DNA of 64,000 nucleotides from Marinobacter nauticus (GCF_019801015.1 NZ_JAHVJZ010000003.1:310001-374000), one strand, 5' to 3'; shown: positions 1-9,093, counted from the stretch's first letter. The notes: a model not told the origin generated them from the sequence alone. Numbers and translations are program-made.

Positions 1-10
1 GACTGCGTCC

Positions 11-35
11 CACCTTCCGGCGGGACCGGAGGGTG
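11..35 (+). other. Hairpin in prs leader region
   Basis: A 10-bp inverted repeat (11-20 with 26-35, one G-T pair, loop 21-25) lies about 140 bases upstream of the prs start. There is no T-run directly after it, so it is a poor intrinsic terminator. It may be part of the prs 5' leader or the end of an upstream gene outside the window. The rest of 1-172 shows no gene I can support. Confidence 0.3.
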
Positions 36-172
36 CCCAGAGGCATTTTTGACACAGGTTCGGGGTGTTTCCCGATCAGATGAAGTTAACGGAGAATGAC
101 CAGCACGCCGCTGGGTCCTCAATCCCAGGCGCGCGGTCTTCAGCCCAATTCAATAAGCCTGAGGTTCTTCCT

Positions 173-1120
173 GTGCCCGACATCAAGCTTTTTGCCGGCA
201 ACGCCACGCCGGAACTTGCCAGTCGCATTGCCCAACGCCTGTACTCCTCCCTGGGTGAAGCCGAAGTGGGTCGTTTCTCCGATGGAGAGATCAGCGTCCA
301 GATCAATGAAAACGTTCGCGGCGCTGACGTATTCATTATCCAGTCCACTTGTGCCCCCACTAACGACAACCTGATGGAACTGGTGGTTATGGTCGACGCC
401 CTGCGTCGCGCCTCTGCCGGCCGCATCACTGCCGTTATCCCCTACTTTGGTTACGCCCGTCAGGATCGCCGCGTGCGTTCCGCTCGTGTGCCGATCACCG
501 CCAAAGTGGTTGCCGACTTCCTGTCCAGCGTAGGTGTTGACCGCGTTCTGACCTGCGACCTGCACGCTGAGCAGATCCAGGGCTTCTTCGACGTACCGGT
601 GGACAACGTGTTCGGCAGCCCTGTGCTGCTGGAAGACATGCGCGCCAAAGCTCTGGACAACCCGGTTGTTGTATCCCCGGACATCGGTGGTGTGGTTCGC
701 GCCCGTGCGGTAGCGAAACTGCTGGACGACACCGATCTGGCCATCATCGACAAGCGTCGTCCGCGTGCCAACGTGTCTCAGGTGATGCACATCATCGGTG
801 ACGTGAAAGACCGCGACTGCATCATCGTTGATGACATGATCGACACCGGCGGCACGCTGTGCAAAGCGGCCGAAGCCCTGAAAGAGCACGGTGCCCGTCG
901 CGTATTTGCCTACGCCACTCACCCGGTATTCTCCGGCAACGCTGCCGAGAACATCCGTAACTCCGTTATCGACGAAGTTATCGTGACCGACACCATCCCG
1001 CTGAAGGATGAGATGAAGGCCACCGGCAAAGTGACTCAGCTGACCATGAGCCAGGTTCTGGCCGAAGCGATCCGTCGCGTCAGCAACGAAGAGTCCATCT
1101 CCGCGATGTTCGATCAGTAA
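173..1120 (+). CDS. prs: Ribose-phosphate pyrophosphokinase
   Basis: Makes PRPP from ribose-5-phosphate and ATP in the cytoplasm, feeding purine, pyrimidine, histidine, tryptophan and NAD synthesis. The protein is near-identical in pattern to E. coli Prs, including the N-terminal PDIKLFAGN block, the YARQDRR segment and the PRPP-binding loop [12 protein letters not shown] chose the GTG at 173 because it gives 315 residues, the same as E. coli, and follows a GAGG ribosome site. An in-frame ATG at 65 would add 36 residues with no family counterpart. The gene ends at a strong terminator and looks monocistronic here. No PurR-like box was recognised in the short upstream sequence. Confidence 0.96.
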   Translation: MPDIKLFAGNATPELASRIAQRLYSSLGEAEVGRFSDGEISVQINENVRGADVFIIQSTCAPTNDNLMELVVMVDALRRASAGRITAVIPYFGYARQDRRVRSARVPITAKVVADFLSSVGVDRVLTCDLHAEQIQGFFDVPVDNVFGSPVLLEDMRAKALDNPVVVSPDIGGVVRARAVAKLLDDTDLAIIDKRRPRANVSQVMHIIGDVKDRDCIIVDDMIDTGGTLCKAAEALKEHGARRVFAYATHPVFSGNAAENIRNSVIDEVIVTDTIPLKDEMKATGKVTQLTMSQVLAEAIRRVSNEESISAMFDQ

Positions 1121-1139
1121 TCGTCTCGCCGGCCCAAAA

Positions 1140-1165
1140 CGCCCTGCTCTGTGCAGGGCGTTTTT
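1140..1165 (+). terminator. Intrinsic terminator after prs
   Basis: An 8-bp GC-rich stem (1140-1147 with 1153-1160) is followed by five T residues, 20 bases past the prs stop codon. Confidence 0.85.
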
Positions 1166-1282
1166 GTTTGTGATCCCGGTCACAACCCATCATTACTGTC
1201 ACATCCGCCTCTTTTTCCAGTGTTACAGATAGCCCGCCCAGGATTGGCACCACTATTCACTGACTAAAAAGAGTACAGATTG

Positions 1283-3286
1283 ATGACCTTTAAGCGCACT
1301 TGTATCGCCCTCGCCCTGACCGGCCTGATGGCGGGTTGTGGCAGCAGCTCAAACGACAACAACTCTGGCAACGCCTTTACCCTTACCATCGCCCACATCA
1401 ACGACACCCACTCCAATTTCGACCCGATCAACAGCAGCTTCGCCAATCCGGCACTGCGTGAGGGTAACGCGGTGTACAACCAGTTTGGTGGCCACCCTCG
1501 CCTGCTCAGTGCCGTGAACGACATCAAAGCCGATGCCGAGCGTCAGGACCAGAGCCTGCTGTTCCTTCACGGCGGTGACGCCTGGCAGGGCACCGGTTAC
1601 TTCAAGCTCAACAATGGCCGCATGAACGCCGACATCCTCAGCCGGATGGGGCTGGACGCGATGGCGGTGGGCAACCATGAATTCGATCTGGATAACGCCA
1701 CCCTGGCGGAGTTCATCAACCACGTCAGCTTCCCGGTTCTGGGCGCCAACATGGACGTCAGCCAGGACGCCGACCTGGCCGGAGTGGATAACCTCAAGCC
1801 CTACGTGATTTACGCCTTCGACGGCAATGAGAAGACCCCGCTGACCGACCTCGACAATCTGCCTGAAGACAAAACGCTGGTGGCGGTATTTGGTGTGGTG
1901 CTGGAAGACATGCCCACCATCTCTCCTAACGTGGGCGACGTCAGCTTCGGCAAGGAAGCGGAAACCGCTCAGGCCATCGTTGATGAACTGAAGGCCATGG
2001 GGGTCAACAAGATCATCGCCCTGACCCACCTGGGCACCAGCCGTGACATCGCCATGGCGGAAGCGGTGGACGGCATTGATGTGATTGTGGGCGGCCACTC
2101 TCACTCCCTGCTGGGCGACTTCACCAATCTGGGCATGGGCGACAGCGATGTGCAGTACGCCCAGCTGGTTAAGAACCCCAACGGCGGCCTGACCTGCATC
2201 GTGCAGGCCGGCCAGTACGCTCAGGCCGTAGGCCAGGCTCAGGTAACCTTTGACGGTAACGGTGCGGTTGCCCAGTGTGGCGGTGGCAACACCCTGCTCT
2301 CCTCCGACACCTTCTATGCCGAAAGCCAGCGTGACGACGCTGACCGTCTGGTGGATGCGGAGCACGCCGAAGTGGTGAACTTTATCGCCACCCAGGACAA
2401 CATCCGCATTCAGAGCGAAGACCCGGCCCTGCGGGATCGCATCGACACCCTGTATAAGCCGGCGCTGGACGAAGCTTATGGCGAAGTGATCGCCCAGGTG
2501 CCGCAAACCCTCAAGCACGAGCGTCGTCCCGGCGACAACGGCGTCGACGAGCACGGCTCCCGGGTGGCTCCCATCGTGGCCGAAGGCCAACTGTACTGGG
2601 CCAACCTGCCGGAAGTGGTGGCGCTGACCGGCATGGAGGTGGACATCGCTCTGGTGGGTGCCGGTGGCGTGCGTACCGACATTGAAGAGGGCGCCTACTA
2701 CGAAGGCAATGTGGCACTGGAACTGCTGCCCTTCTCCAACTACCTCTCCGTGGTGGCGCTGACCGGTGCGGAAGTTCGTCAGCTGCTGAACGAAACCATC
2801 ACCCTGGCCCTGCCGGACAGCGCCCATATGGGCAAATTCCCCTACATCGGTGGGGCCCGCTACGTCTTTACTGAGACCCAGTCTCAGGTCAGCGGCCATA
2901 TCGAAACGCTGGAGCTGCGCACTGGCACCGAAGCCGACCCGCAATGGACCGCCATCAATGACGACCAGACCTACAACGTGGTGATGACCAACTACAACGC
3001 CAACGGCAACGACGACTGGACCGCCATGTACGACGCCCAGGCGGACAGTGCCCAGCGTTTTGACATCATTCTGGTCGACGGTGAGCCGGTGGTTTACCCG
3101 GTTGAGAAGGTGCACTTCGACGGCAGCAGCTACTCCGCCATTTACAGCAATGGCGCGCCGGATTGCGATCAGGAAACCGCCCAATGCAACACCGACGCGC
3201 TGGCGGTGATCGAGTACATTCGTGACACCCGCAACGAGCTGGTGGAGATGGCCTACCCGCCGGTCACTCTGCAACGCGCTCAGTAA
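1283..3286 (+). CDS. 5'-nucleotidase family lipoprotein (UshA-like)
   Basis: A 667-residue exported metallophosphoesterase likely to dephosphorylate nucleotides or other phosphoesters outside the inner membrane. Residues 1-19 form a lipoprotein signal ending in the lipobox LMAGC (Cys19), followed by a Ser/Asn-rich linker. The calcineurin-like domain shows the metal ligands in order: D41 and H43 (NDTH), D99 (GGD), N131-H132-E133, H249 and GGHSH at 270-274. The C-terminal 5'-nucleotidase domain covers about 395-610. The start is the ATG at 1283; a TTG lies just before it. Exact substrate (nucleotide, cyclic nucleotide or NAD) cannot be told from sequence. It would supply nucleosides for the Tsx/NupC/Deo system elsewhere in the window, which is inference only. 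Confidence 0.88.
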   Translation: MTFKRTCIALALTGLMAGCGSSSNDNNSGNAFTLTIAHINDTHSNFDPINSSFANPALREGNAVYNQFGGHPRLLSAVNDIKADAERQDQSLLFLHGGDAWQGTGYFKLNNGRMNADILSRMGLDAMAVGNHEFDLDNATLAEFINHVSFPVLGANMDVSQDADLAGVDNLKPYVIYAFDGNEKTPLTDLDNLPEDKTLVAVFGVVLEDMPTISPNVGDVSFGKEAETAQAIVDELKAMGVNKIIALTHLGTSRDIAMAEAVDGIDVIVGGHSHSLLGDFTNLGMGDSDVQYAQLVKNPNGGLTCIVQAGQYAQAVGQAQVTFDGNGAVAQCGGGNTLLSSDTFYAESQRDDADRLVDAEHAEVVNFIATQDNIRIQSEDPALRDRIDTLYKPALDEAYGEVIAQVPQTLKHERRPGDNGVDEHGSRVAPIVAEGQLYWANLPEVVALTGMEVDIALVGAGGVRTDIEEGAYYEGNVALELLPFSNYLSVVALTGAEVRQLLNETITLALPDSAHMGKFPYIGGARYVFTETQSQVSGHIETLELRTGTEADPQWTAINDDQTYNVVMTNYNANGNDDWTAMYDAQADSAQRFDIILVDGEPVVYPVEKVHFDGSSYSAIYSNGAPDCDQETAQCNTDALAVIEYIRDTRNELVEMAYPPVTLQRAQ

Positions 3287-3304
3287 ATCGCGCTGAACCA
3301 CGAC

Positions 3305-3335
3305 AAAAGCCCGCCGTTATGGCGGGCTTTTTTTG
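3305..3335 (+). terminator. Intrinsic terminator after 5'-nucleotidase gene
   Basis: Stem AAGCCCGCC / GGCGGGCTT with a 5-base loop is followed by a long T-run, 20 bases after the stop codon. Confidence 0.9.
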
Positions 3336-3364
3336 TCCCGCCGAGGGCCCTTTGCCGCCTCAGT

Positions 3365-3394
3365 TTGAGCACTTCGCCATCAAAGTGGTAGACT
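3365..3394 (+). promoter_or_regulatory. Candidate promoter of rplY-pth-ychF
   Basis: TTGAGC and TAGACT are separated by 18 bases, about 105 bases upstream of the rplY start. The leader between (about 3450-3478) contains a CCCTG/CAGGG hairpin. The match is moderate and unproven. Confidence 0.4.
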
Positions 3395-3499
3395 ACCGCG
3401 CCGGCATTTCCCTTGGTGATCTGCCGGGACTCGTCTAAAAGGATAAAACCCTGTCTTGGTCGCGAGGCAGGGGGACACCCACACAAGGAGAACGGACCT

Positions 3500-4132
3500 A
3501 TGTCGCAATTTCAATTCGACGCTGAAGTCCGTACCGAGATAGGCACCGGTGCGAGCCGCCGGTTGCGTCGGGCAGAAAGACTGCCTGCAGTGTTGTACGG
3601 TGCAGACGAAGCTCCTGTGGCCATTACCCTGGACCACAATAAACTCAACCAAGCTCAGGAGCAGGAGGCGTTTTACAGCCAAATCCTGATTCTGAATATC
3701 GACGGCAAAAAGGTGGAGGCGATCGTGAAAGCGATGCAGCGCCACCCCTATAAGCCCAAGCTGCTTCATATTGATTTTCAGCGCGTAAAACGTGGTGAGG
3801 CGATGACCGCCACCGTACCGCTGCATTTCACCAATGAAGAAGACTCGGCCGGCGTTCGCGCCGGAGGCACGGTGATGCACCTCGTTAACGACGTGACCAT
3901 CCGCTGTCTGCCGCAGGATCTGCCAGAGTATATCGAGGTGGACACCCTCAACCTGAACACTGGGGAAACCCTGCACCTGTCGGACCTGAAAACTCCGAAG
4001 GGCGTAGAGTTCCCGAACCTGGAAGCGGGATCTGACAACGACTTGTCCGTGGTCAGCATCCAACCGCCGAAAGGGGGCAGTGACGACGGTGAGGAAGACA
4101 CCGAAGCTGACAGCGAACAGACACAAGAGTAA
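3500..4132 (+). CDS. rplY: 50S ribosomal protein L25 (Ctc/TL5 form)
   Basis: Binds 5S rRNA in the large ribosomal subunit. At 210 residues it is the long Ctc/TL5-type L25: an N-terminal 5S-binding beta domain (about 1-90) followed by a C-terminal beta domain and a very acidic tail (about 190-210). E. coli L25 has only the first domain. The start at 3500 is set by a clean AAGGAG site at 3485-3490 and by the conserved opening [18 protein letters not shown]. pth starts 2 bases after the stop codon, so the two are surely co-transcribed, a pairing seen widely in bacteria. Confidence 0.95.
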   Translation: MSQFQFDAEVRTEIGTGASRRLRRAERLPAVLYGADEAPVAITLDHNKLNQAQEQEAFYSQILILNIDGKKVEAIVKAMQRHPYKPKLLHIDFQRVKRGEAMTATVPLHFTNEEDSAGVRAGGTVMHLVNDVTIRCLPQDLPEYIEVDTLNLNTGETLHLSDLKTPKGVEFPNLEAGSDNDLSVVSIQPPKGGSDDGEEDTEADSEQTQE

Positions 4133-4134
4133 CG

Positions 4135-4731
4135 GTGAGCAACAACATCCGTTTAATCGTGGGCCTGGCTAATCCAGGCCCCGAATACGCCCAAACCCGT
4201 CACAATGCCGGTGAATGGCTGGTTCAGGAACTGGCCCGCAGCCACAACGTGACGCTCAAGAGCGAAAGCAAATTTTTCGGTCTGACCGGACGCATTCAGT
4301 CCGGCAGTCAGGATCTGCGCCTGCTGATCCCCACCACCTTTATGAACCTCTCCGGTAAAGCCGTTGGGGCGATGGCCAATTTTTATGGCCTGGAACCGGA
4401 AGAGATCCTGGTGGCCCATGATGAGCTGGACCTGCCGCCCGGCGTCGCCCGCTTTAAGAAAGGCGGCGGTCATGGTGGCCATAACGGTCTGAAAGACATC
4501 ATCAAGGCCCTGGGCAACAACAAAGAGTTTTATCGCCTTCGGATCGGCATCGGCCATCCGGGGGATCGTAACCGGGTATCCGGTTACGTACTGGGCAAGG
4601 CCCCGGCGCCGGAACAGCGCGCCATTGAGGAGGCCATTGATGAAGCCAGCCGCAGCATCGACATCTTGCTGCGCGACGGCATCACCAAGGCTCAGAATCG
4701 ACTTCATACCTTCACGGCCCAACCGGCCTAA
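4135..4731 (+). CDS. pth: Peptidyl-tRNA hydrolase
   Basis: Recycles peptidyl-tRNA released by stalled ribosomes by cleaving the ester bond between peptide and tRNA. The 198-residue protein has the family hallmarks [17 protein letters not shown] (with the catalytic His), [12 protein letters not shown], the HDELDLPPG block and [14 protein letters not shown]. The start is a GTG at 4135, 2 bases after the rplY stop. It gives the same N-terminus as E. coli Pth (short stretch before LIVGLANPG). It is followed within 25 bases by ychF, forming an rplY-pth-ychF operon of translation factors. Confidence 0.97.
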   Translation: MSNNIRLIVGLANPGPEYAQTRHNAGEWLVQELARSHNVTLKSESKFFGLTGRIQSGSQDLRLLIPTTFMNLSGKAVGAMANFYGLEPEEILVAHDELDLPPGVARFKKGGGHGGHNGLKDIIKALGNNKEFYRLRIGIGHPGDRNRVSGYVLGKAPAPEQRAIEEAIDEASRSIDILLRDGITKAQNRLHTFTAQPA

Positions 4732-4754
4732 CTGACGTAAAGGTTAACAACACC

Positions 4755-5846
4755 ATGGGTTTTAAATGCGGAATCGTGGGTCTGCCTAACGTGGGCAAAT
4801 CCACTCTGTTTAACGCGCTGACCAAAGCTGGCATCGAAGCCGCCAACTTCCCCTTCTGTACCATTGAGCCGAACACCGGCGTGGTACCGGTGCCGGATGC
4901 CCGTCTGGACGCACTGGCCAAGATCGTGAACCCCCAGCGAGTTCTGCCCACCACCATGGAGTTTGTGGACATCGCCGGTCTGGTAAAAGGCGCTTCCACC
5001 GGGGAAGGCCTGGGCAACAAGTTCCTGGCCAACATCCGTGAAACCGACGCCATCGGTCACGTGGTGCGCTGCTTCGAGAACGACAACATCGTGCACGTGG
5101 CCGGTGGTGTAAACCCGGCGGCGGACATCGAGGTGATCAACACCGAGCTGGCCCTGGCGGATATGGATGCGGTAGAGAAAGCCCTGCAGCGTCTGGCCAA
5201 GCGCGCCAAAGGCGGCGACAAAGACGCCAAAGCGGAAATCGTGGTACTGGAAAAGGTCCTGCCGGTGCTGGAACAGGGCGGCATGGCCCGCTCCGTTGCC
5301 CTGGAGCCGGAAGAGAAAGCCCGTATCCAGTACATGGGTCTGCTGACTCTGAAGCCCACCATGTACATCGCCAACGTCAACGACGACGGTTTTGAGAACA
5401 ACCCGTACCTGGACCAGGTACGTGAAATCGCCGCCAACGAAAACGCCGTTGTGGTGCCGGTATGTGCCGAAATCGAGTCCGAAATCGCCGAACTGGACGA
5501 CGAAGAGCGCGTTGAGTTCATGGCTGATCTGGGCATCGAAGAACCGGGCCTGAACCGCGTGATCCGTTCTGGCTACGAGCTGCTGAACCTGCAAACCTAC
5601 TTCACCGCTGGTGTGAAGGAAGTGCGCGCCTGGACCATCCCCGTTGGCGCCACTGGCCCGCAGGCGGCCGGTAAGATCCACACCGACTTTGAGCGTGGCT
5701 ACATCCGTGCCGAAGTGATCGCCTACAACGATTACATCACTCTGGGTGGCGAGAATGCCGCCAAGGATGCCGGTAAGAAGCGCTCTGAAGGTAAGGACTA
5801 CATCGTTAAAGATGGCGATGTGATTCACTTCCTGTTCAACGTCTGA
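4755..5846 (+). CDS. ychF: Ribosome-binding ATPase YchF (Obg family)
   Basis: A 363-residue P-loop NTPase of the Obg family that prefers ATP to GTP and binds ribosomes; it is linked to redox stress in E. coli. The Walker A motif [14 protein letters not shown] is at about 8-21, followed by a coiled-coil insertion (about 130-200) and a C-terminal TGS domain whose signature includes TFFTAG-like (here [14 protein letters not shown]) and [11 protein letters not shown]. Length and order match E. coli YchF (363 residues). Last gene of the rplY-pth-ychF run; a terminator follows 20 bases later. Confidence 0.97.
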   Translation: MGFKCGIVGLPNVGKSTLFNALTKAGIEAANFPFCTIEPNTGVVPVPDARLDALAKIVNPQRVLPTTMEFVDIAGLVKGASTGEGLGNKFLANIRETDAIGHVVRCFENDNIVHVAGGVNPAADIEVINTELALADMDAVEKALQRLAKRAKGGDKDAKAEIVVLEKVLPVLEQGGMARSVALEPEEKARIQYMGLLTLKPTMYIANVNDDGFENNPYLDQVREIAANENAVVVPVCAEIESEIAELDDEERVEFMADLGIEEPGLNRVIRSGYELLNLQTYFTAGVKEVRAWTIPVGATGPQAAGKIHTDFERGYIRAEVIAYNDYITLGGENAAKDAGKKRSEGKDYIVKDGDVIHFLFNV

Positions 5847-5866
5847 TTCCTCGACGTTGGCCAAAG

Positions 5867-5896
5867 AAAAAAGCCCGGCGTTGCCCGGGCTTTTTT
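5867..5896 (+). terminator. Intrinsic terminator after ychF
   Basis: Stem GCCCGG (5873-5878) with CCGGGC (5885-5890), flanked by A-run and T-run. It is symmetric enough to work in either direction. Confidence 0.85.
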
Positions 5897-6066
5897 ACCT
5901 TCTGACGATCGGCAACGCCGCCAACAGCCGGGAGCATAAGGAAATAATCCGGCGGCCATGCGAACGCTTTTTCATCAGCGGGAGGAGCGAACTGCTGCTT
6001 CTTTATCTAGTCTGATTATTTTCCACGCGAACAATCCCGTTTGGAAAGATTTCGCGGCAAAAGCAG

Positions 6067-6095
6067 TTGACGCTGTGGGGGCAACTCAGCATAAT
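6067..6095 (+). promoter_or_regulatory. Promoter of the tRNA operon
   Basis: TTGACG (6067-6072), a 17-base spacer and CATAAT (6090-6095) form a strong sigma-70 promoter. The following ACGCCCCGC is a GC-rich discriminator of the kind seen in stringently controlled stable-RNA promoters. The first tRNA begins about 30 bases downstream. The preceding stretch 5900-6060 shows nothing else I can support. Confidence 0.75.
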
Positions 6096-6131
6096 ACGCC
6101 CCGCTCCCAGCGATGGGAGGCAACAAGTGAT

Positions 6132-6208
6132 GGCTACGTAGCTCAGCTGGTTAGAGCACGGCACTCATAATGCCGGGGTCGCAGGTTCAAGTCCCGCCGT
6201 AGCCACCA
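6132..6208 (+). tRNA. tRNA-Met (CAT), elongator
   Basis: A 77-base cloverleaf with an encoded CCA end, anticodon CAT in loop CTCATAA, D-loop AGCTCAGCTGGTTAGAG and T-loop GGTTCAAGTCC. It closely resembles E. coli metT/metU, the elongator type. It is first in a seven-tRNA operon. Confidence 0.95.
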
Positions 6209-6215
6209 TTCTTCT

Positions 6216-6300
6216 GCGGAAGTGGCGGAATTGGTAGACGCACCAGATTTAGGTTCTGGCGCCGCGAGGCGTGAGAGTTCAAGTCTCTCCTTCCGCACCA
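6216..6300 (+). tRNA. tRNA-Leu (TAG)
   Basis: An 85-base class II tRNA with a long variable arm and encoded CCA. The anticodon loop ATTTAGG gives TAG. It matches the pattern of E. coli leuW, which occupies the same second position in the homologous operon. Confidence 0.95.
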
Positions 6301-6305
6301 TTTGT

Positions 6306-6380
6306 TGGGCTATCGCCAAGCGGTAAGGCAGCGGGTTTTGATCCCGCCATTCCCAGGTTCGAATCCTGGTAGCCCAGCCA
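6306..6380 (+). tRNA. tRNA-Gln (TTG), copy 1
   Basis: A 75-base cloverleaf with encoded CCA and anticodon TTG in loop TTTTGAT. It starts 5 bases after tRNA-Leu. Its sequence is identical to the three further tRNA-Gln genes downstream. Confidence 0.95.
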
Positions 6381-6442
6381 TCTTTTTGATGTTTGACGTT
6401 GTCGGGCATCGATTGGGGAAACCCAATCAACACGGTTTACGT

Positions 6443-6519
6443 GGCTATGTAGCTCAGTTGGTTAGAGCACAGCACTCATAATGCTGGGGTCGCAGGTTCA
6501 AGTCCCGCCATAGCCACCA
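6443..6519 (+). tRNA. tRNA-Met (CAT), elongator, copy 2
   Basis: A 77-base tRNA-Met with encoded CCA. It differs from the first copy by a few compensated stem changes (acceptor GGCTATG/CATAGCC, anticodon stem CAGCA/TGCTG). Paired changes suggest both copies are functional. Confidence 0.95.
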
Positions 6520-6548
6520 TTTTTCGATTGCACTGCAGTCACCCCAGT

Positions 6549-6623
6549 TGGGCTATCGCCAAGCGGTAAGGCAGCGGGTTTTGATCCCGCCATTCCCAGG
6601 TTCGAATCCTGGTAGCCCAGCCA
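6549..6623 (+). tRNA. tRNA-Gln (TTG), copy 2
   Basis: Identical in sequence to copy 1, with anticodon TTG and encoded CCA. It begins the tandem repeat of tRNA-Gln plus spacer. Confidence 0.95.
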
Positions 6624-6656
6624 TCTTTCGAATGACTCCGGTTGTTCACCCCCAGT

Positions 6657-6731
6657 TGGGCTATCGCCAAGCGGTAAGGCAGCGGGTTTTGATCCCGCCA
6701 TTCCCAGGTTCGAATCCTGGTAGCCCAGCCA
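6657..6731 (+). tRNA. tRNA-Gln (TTG), copy 3
   Basis: Identical to copies 1 and 2. It starts 108 bases after copy 2, and the 33-base spacer before it is the same as the one before copy 4 apart from one extra C. Confidence 0.95.
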
Positions 6732-6763
6732 TCTTTCGAATGACTCCGGTTGTTCACCCCAGT

Positions 6764-6838
6764 TGGGCTATCGCCAAGCGGTAAGGCAGCGGGTTTTGAT
6801 CCCGCCATTCCCAGGTTCGAATCCTGGTAGCCCAGCCA
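6764..6838 (+). tRNA. tRNA-Gln (TTG), copy 4
   Basis: Identical to the other three copies; last tRNA of the operon, 107 bases after copy 3. No tRNA-Gln with anticodon CTG is present in this array, whereas E. coli has two in the homologous operon. Confidence 0.95.
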
Positions 6839-6844
6839 TCTTTC

Positions 6845-6869
6845 AAAAGCTCGCCTTGCGCGGGCTTTT
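6845..6869 (+). terminator. Intrinsic terminator of tRNA operon
   Basis: A 10-bp stem (6845-6854 with 6860-6869, one G-T pair) with its right arm ending in TTTT and more T residues following, 7 bases after the last tRNA. Confidence 0.75.
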
Positions 6870-6911
6870 GTCGTTTCTGCCCCCCGGAAATCGCCCTCCT
6901 CCTCTAAGACA

Positions 6912-6941
6912 CAAAAAAGCGGCCCCTTTCAGAGCCGCTTT
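6912..6941 (-). terminator. Intrinsic terminator after oprC
   Basis: Stem AAAGCGGC (6916-6923) with GCCGCTTT (6934-6941). Read on the minus strand it ends in a six-T run, 23 bases past the oprC stop. Confidence 0.8.
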
Positions 6942-6963
6942 GGTTGGCGAGGTTGATGAAACC

Positions 6964-8937
6964 TTAGAAGTGGTAGTCGAGGCGCACCCAGGCGTTGCGT
7001 CCAGGCTCGTTCACCCGCACAGTACGCTCCTCCGGCGGCAACATGTCGTTACCGGAACCGGATTTGCTGACGTGCTCGGCGTAGGCCTTGTCAAAGACGT
7101 TATCGATGCCGAAGCTCAGGCGGGTAGACTCACCGTGCTTCCAGGCACCGTTGAGCGACAGCACACCAAAGCCCGCGGTTTCCCCCAGGTCCTGGCCCAC
7201 AATGTTGCCCTGCCCTACGGCCACCCGGTCCTGGTTGTCCACCAATCGCCACAGCGCGCCAAACATCCAGTTGTCGTTTTCATAGTCCAGAGCAATCCGC
7301 CCTTCGAGCGGAGAGATCTGGCCCAGTGCGACGTCGTCGGTGTCGTTATCGCCGTGGGTATAGGCCACGGTGGTGGTCAGCTTGAAATACTGGGCAAAGG
7401 CGTAGCTCGCACCAAGCTCACCGCCCCACAGGGTGGCGTCCACATTACGGGCCGAGGGCATGCTGTTGTTGTCGATCAGGATGTAGTCCTGAATGTCGGC
7501 GTAGAACATCGACGCTGACAGCTCCACCGGGCCTTTGTGGATCCAGCCGATATCCAGCTGGGTGGTCTGCTCCGGGTCCAGGGTCAGGTTTTTGCCGGCC
7601 TTCATCACTTCCCAGTAGTCGGCGATGCGCTGGGCATAGCCCACGCCTGCATAAAACTGGTTGCGCTCCAGCAGCCATTCATAGCGGCCGAATCCGCTGA
7701 ACAGGTTTTCGGTTTTCTCATTCACCTTACCGGCACCAGACCAACTGCCCAGCAGAGCTTGCTCATAGCGGTCATAGCGGGCACCCGCCACCACTTTGCC
7801 CGGCCCCACGGTCCAGTCGGATTCCAGCAACAGGCCCAGGTTCTCCTTGCTGTAGACATCCTCAAAGGCCGCACCCAACAGTTCATCGAGACTGAGGCCA
7901 TTGCGCATATCCTGGGTACTGTCCAGATAATCGATCCCGACCAACAGCTCCCAGCCGTCCACCGGCATCAGTTCAAACCAGAGGTGGCCACCCACATTGG
8001 TGCGACGGGGATTGGCGCCGGGGGCGGTGTTCTCCGGCTTGTCGAACTGGTCCATGATGTGGTCGTTCTGGTTGTAGTAAGCCTGAAACTCCATCATCGA
8101 CAGCCAGCTCAGCTCAGAGCCGGTGCGCATCAGCAGGGTGGCGTTCTCGTTGTCGATCTGACGGGCTTTGTTGGCCCGGTCCGCGTATTCCGCCGAACCG
8201 GAGGAGAAGCCATAGCTCAGCTCCACGACCGACTCGGCATCCGGCGTCCAGCCCAACGCGGTGTGAAAGTTCTGACGGTCGTAACTGGACTGCATGGTGT
8301 CGCCGTTGCCGTCCTCAAAGTCATCACTTTCAGAGTGGTTGGCATCAATGCGCCAGTAGTGGTCAGCGGTGCCGGTGATCAGCTCCATGGCATAGTCTTT
8401 ACGCTCAAAGCTGCCAAAGGTCATGCTGGCGCGCCCTTCGGTACCGGCTTCCGCCAGGCCAAAGTGGTCGCGCTCAAACAGCACGGTACCGGCGGAACCC
8501 ACCGGGCCGTACTTGACGGTTTGCGGCCCCTTAATCACCTCCACCCGCTCATAAGTGTCCGGTGAGATGTAGTTGGTCGGCGGGTCCATACGGCCGCCGC
8601 AGGTGCCGCCCACCTGCTGGCCATCATTGACAATGTTCACCCGGGAGCCGGCCATACCTCGCAGGGTAATGTCACCGCCGGCACCGCCTTTGCGAATGAC
8701 GTTAAAGCCGGGAATGGTGCGCAGGAAGCCGGAGCCATCAAACGCGGGCAACGGCTGTCGCGGCAGCTTGGGGTCGGTGACGACGGTCAGCGGCGATTGC
8801 ATCACCTCCGCCGTCACCACCTGGTATTCGTCGCAGTGATCCTCCTCAGTACAGTCACTGATTTTGTCAGCGTAGGCGGGCAACGCCAGCGCCAGGTTTA
8901 CGGCCGCGGCAACGGCCAGATGCTTGCTTACGGGCAT
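6964..8937 (-). CDS. oprC: TonB-dependent copper receptor
   Basis: A 657-residue outer-membrane receptor of the OprC/NosA family, which takes copper into the periplasm. Signal peptide 1-23 (cleavage after AYA), candidate TonB box at about 36-42, plug domain to about 155, then a 22-strand barrel ending in the terminal aromatic (YHF). The copper site known for OprC, CxxxM plus HxM, is visible as C113-G-G-R-M117 and H293-I-M295, so copper specificity is well supported. An AAGGA ribosome site lies 10 bases before the ATG. It is transcribed alone and points toward the tRNA operon. I saw no clear metal-regulator box upstream. No denitrification gene is nearby, so general copper nutrition is the likeliest role. 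Confidence 0.9.
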   Translation of the reverse strand: MPVSKHLAVAAAVNLALALPAYADKISDCTEEDHCDEYQVVTAEVMQSPLTVVTDPKLPRQPLPAFDGSGFLRTIPGFNVIRKGGAGGDITLRGMAGSRVNIVNDGQQVGGTCGGRMDPPTNYISPDTYERVEVIKGPQTVKYGPVGSAGTVLFERDHFGLAEAGTEGRASMTFGSFERKDYAMELITGTADHYWRIDANHSESDDFEDGNGDTMQSSYDRQNFHTALGWTPDAESVVELSYGFSSGSAEYADRANKARQIDNENATLLMRTGSELSWLSMMEFQAYYNQNDHIMDQFDKPENTAPGANPRRTNVGGHLWFELMPVDGWELLVGIDYLDSTQDMRNGLSLDELLGAAFEDVYSKENLGLLLESDWTVGPGKVVAGARYDRYEQALLGSWSGAGKVNEKTENLFSGFGRYEWLLERNQFYAGVGYAQRIADYWEVMKAGKNLTLDPEQTTQLDIGWIHKGPVELSASMFYADIQDYILIDNNSMPSARNVDATLWGGELGASYAFAQYFKLTTTVAYTHGDNDTDDVALGQISPLEGRIALDYENDNWMFGALWRLVDNQDRVAVGQGNIVGQDLGETAGFGVLSLNGAWKHGESTRLSFGIDNVFDKAYAEHVSKSGSGNDMLPPEERTVRVNEPGRNAWVRLDYHF

Positions 8938-9056
8938 GAAAGGTCAATCCTTGTGATCGGTCAGCGCGGGGCAAGTGCCATGGGATAGCGCTGTTTTACT
9001 CCGATCCCGGGAAAGGCCAAGGAGAGGGTCGCAGGGTGCGACAATATGCCGCAGAG

Positions 9057-9075
9057 GGGCGCCGAAAAGGCGCCC
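9057..9075 (-). terminator. Hairpin after the gtr-like operon
   Basis: A perfect 7-bp stem GGGCGCC/GGCGCCC with a 5-base loop lies 19 bases past the gtrA stop. There is no T-run, so termination is only a possibility. The remaining bases to 9090 and between here and oprC (8938-9056) hold no gene I can support. Confidence 0.35.
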
Positions 9076-9093
9076 GATAGAGAAGCAAAAGGC

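Larger units (their letters stand above)
6541..6838 (+). repeat. Tandem tRNA-Gln repeat units
   Basis: Three direct repeats of about 107-108 bases, each made of a tRNA-Gln gene and its spacer. The spacers at 6624-6656 and 6732-6763 differ by one C only. This is the signature of recent tandem duplication by unequal crossing over. Confidence 0.9.

Noticed and set aside
1..172. A PurR operator or riboswitch upstream of prs
   Set aside because: I looked for a PurR-like palindrome and found none; only a short hairpin. Part of the leader may be outside the window.
5958..6170. Short plus-strand frame before the tRNA operon
   Set aside because: Runs through the tRNA promoter and into tRNA-Met; no ribosome site and no similarity.
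6498..6808. Minus-strand frames with repeated peptide units over the tRNA-Gln array
   Set aside because: They translate the antisense of the identical tRNA genes, a common artefact of tRNA arrays.
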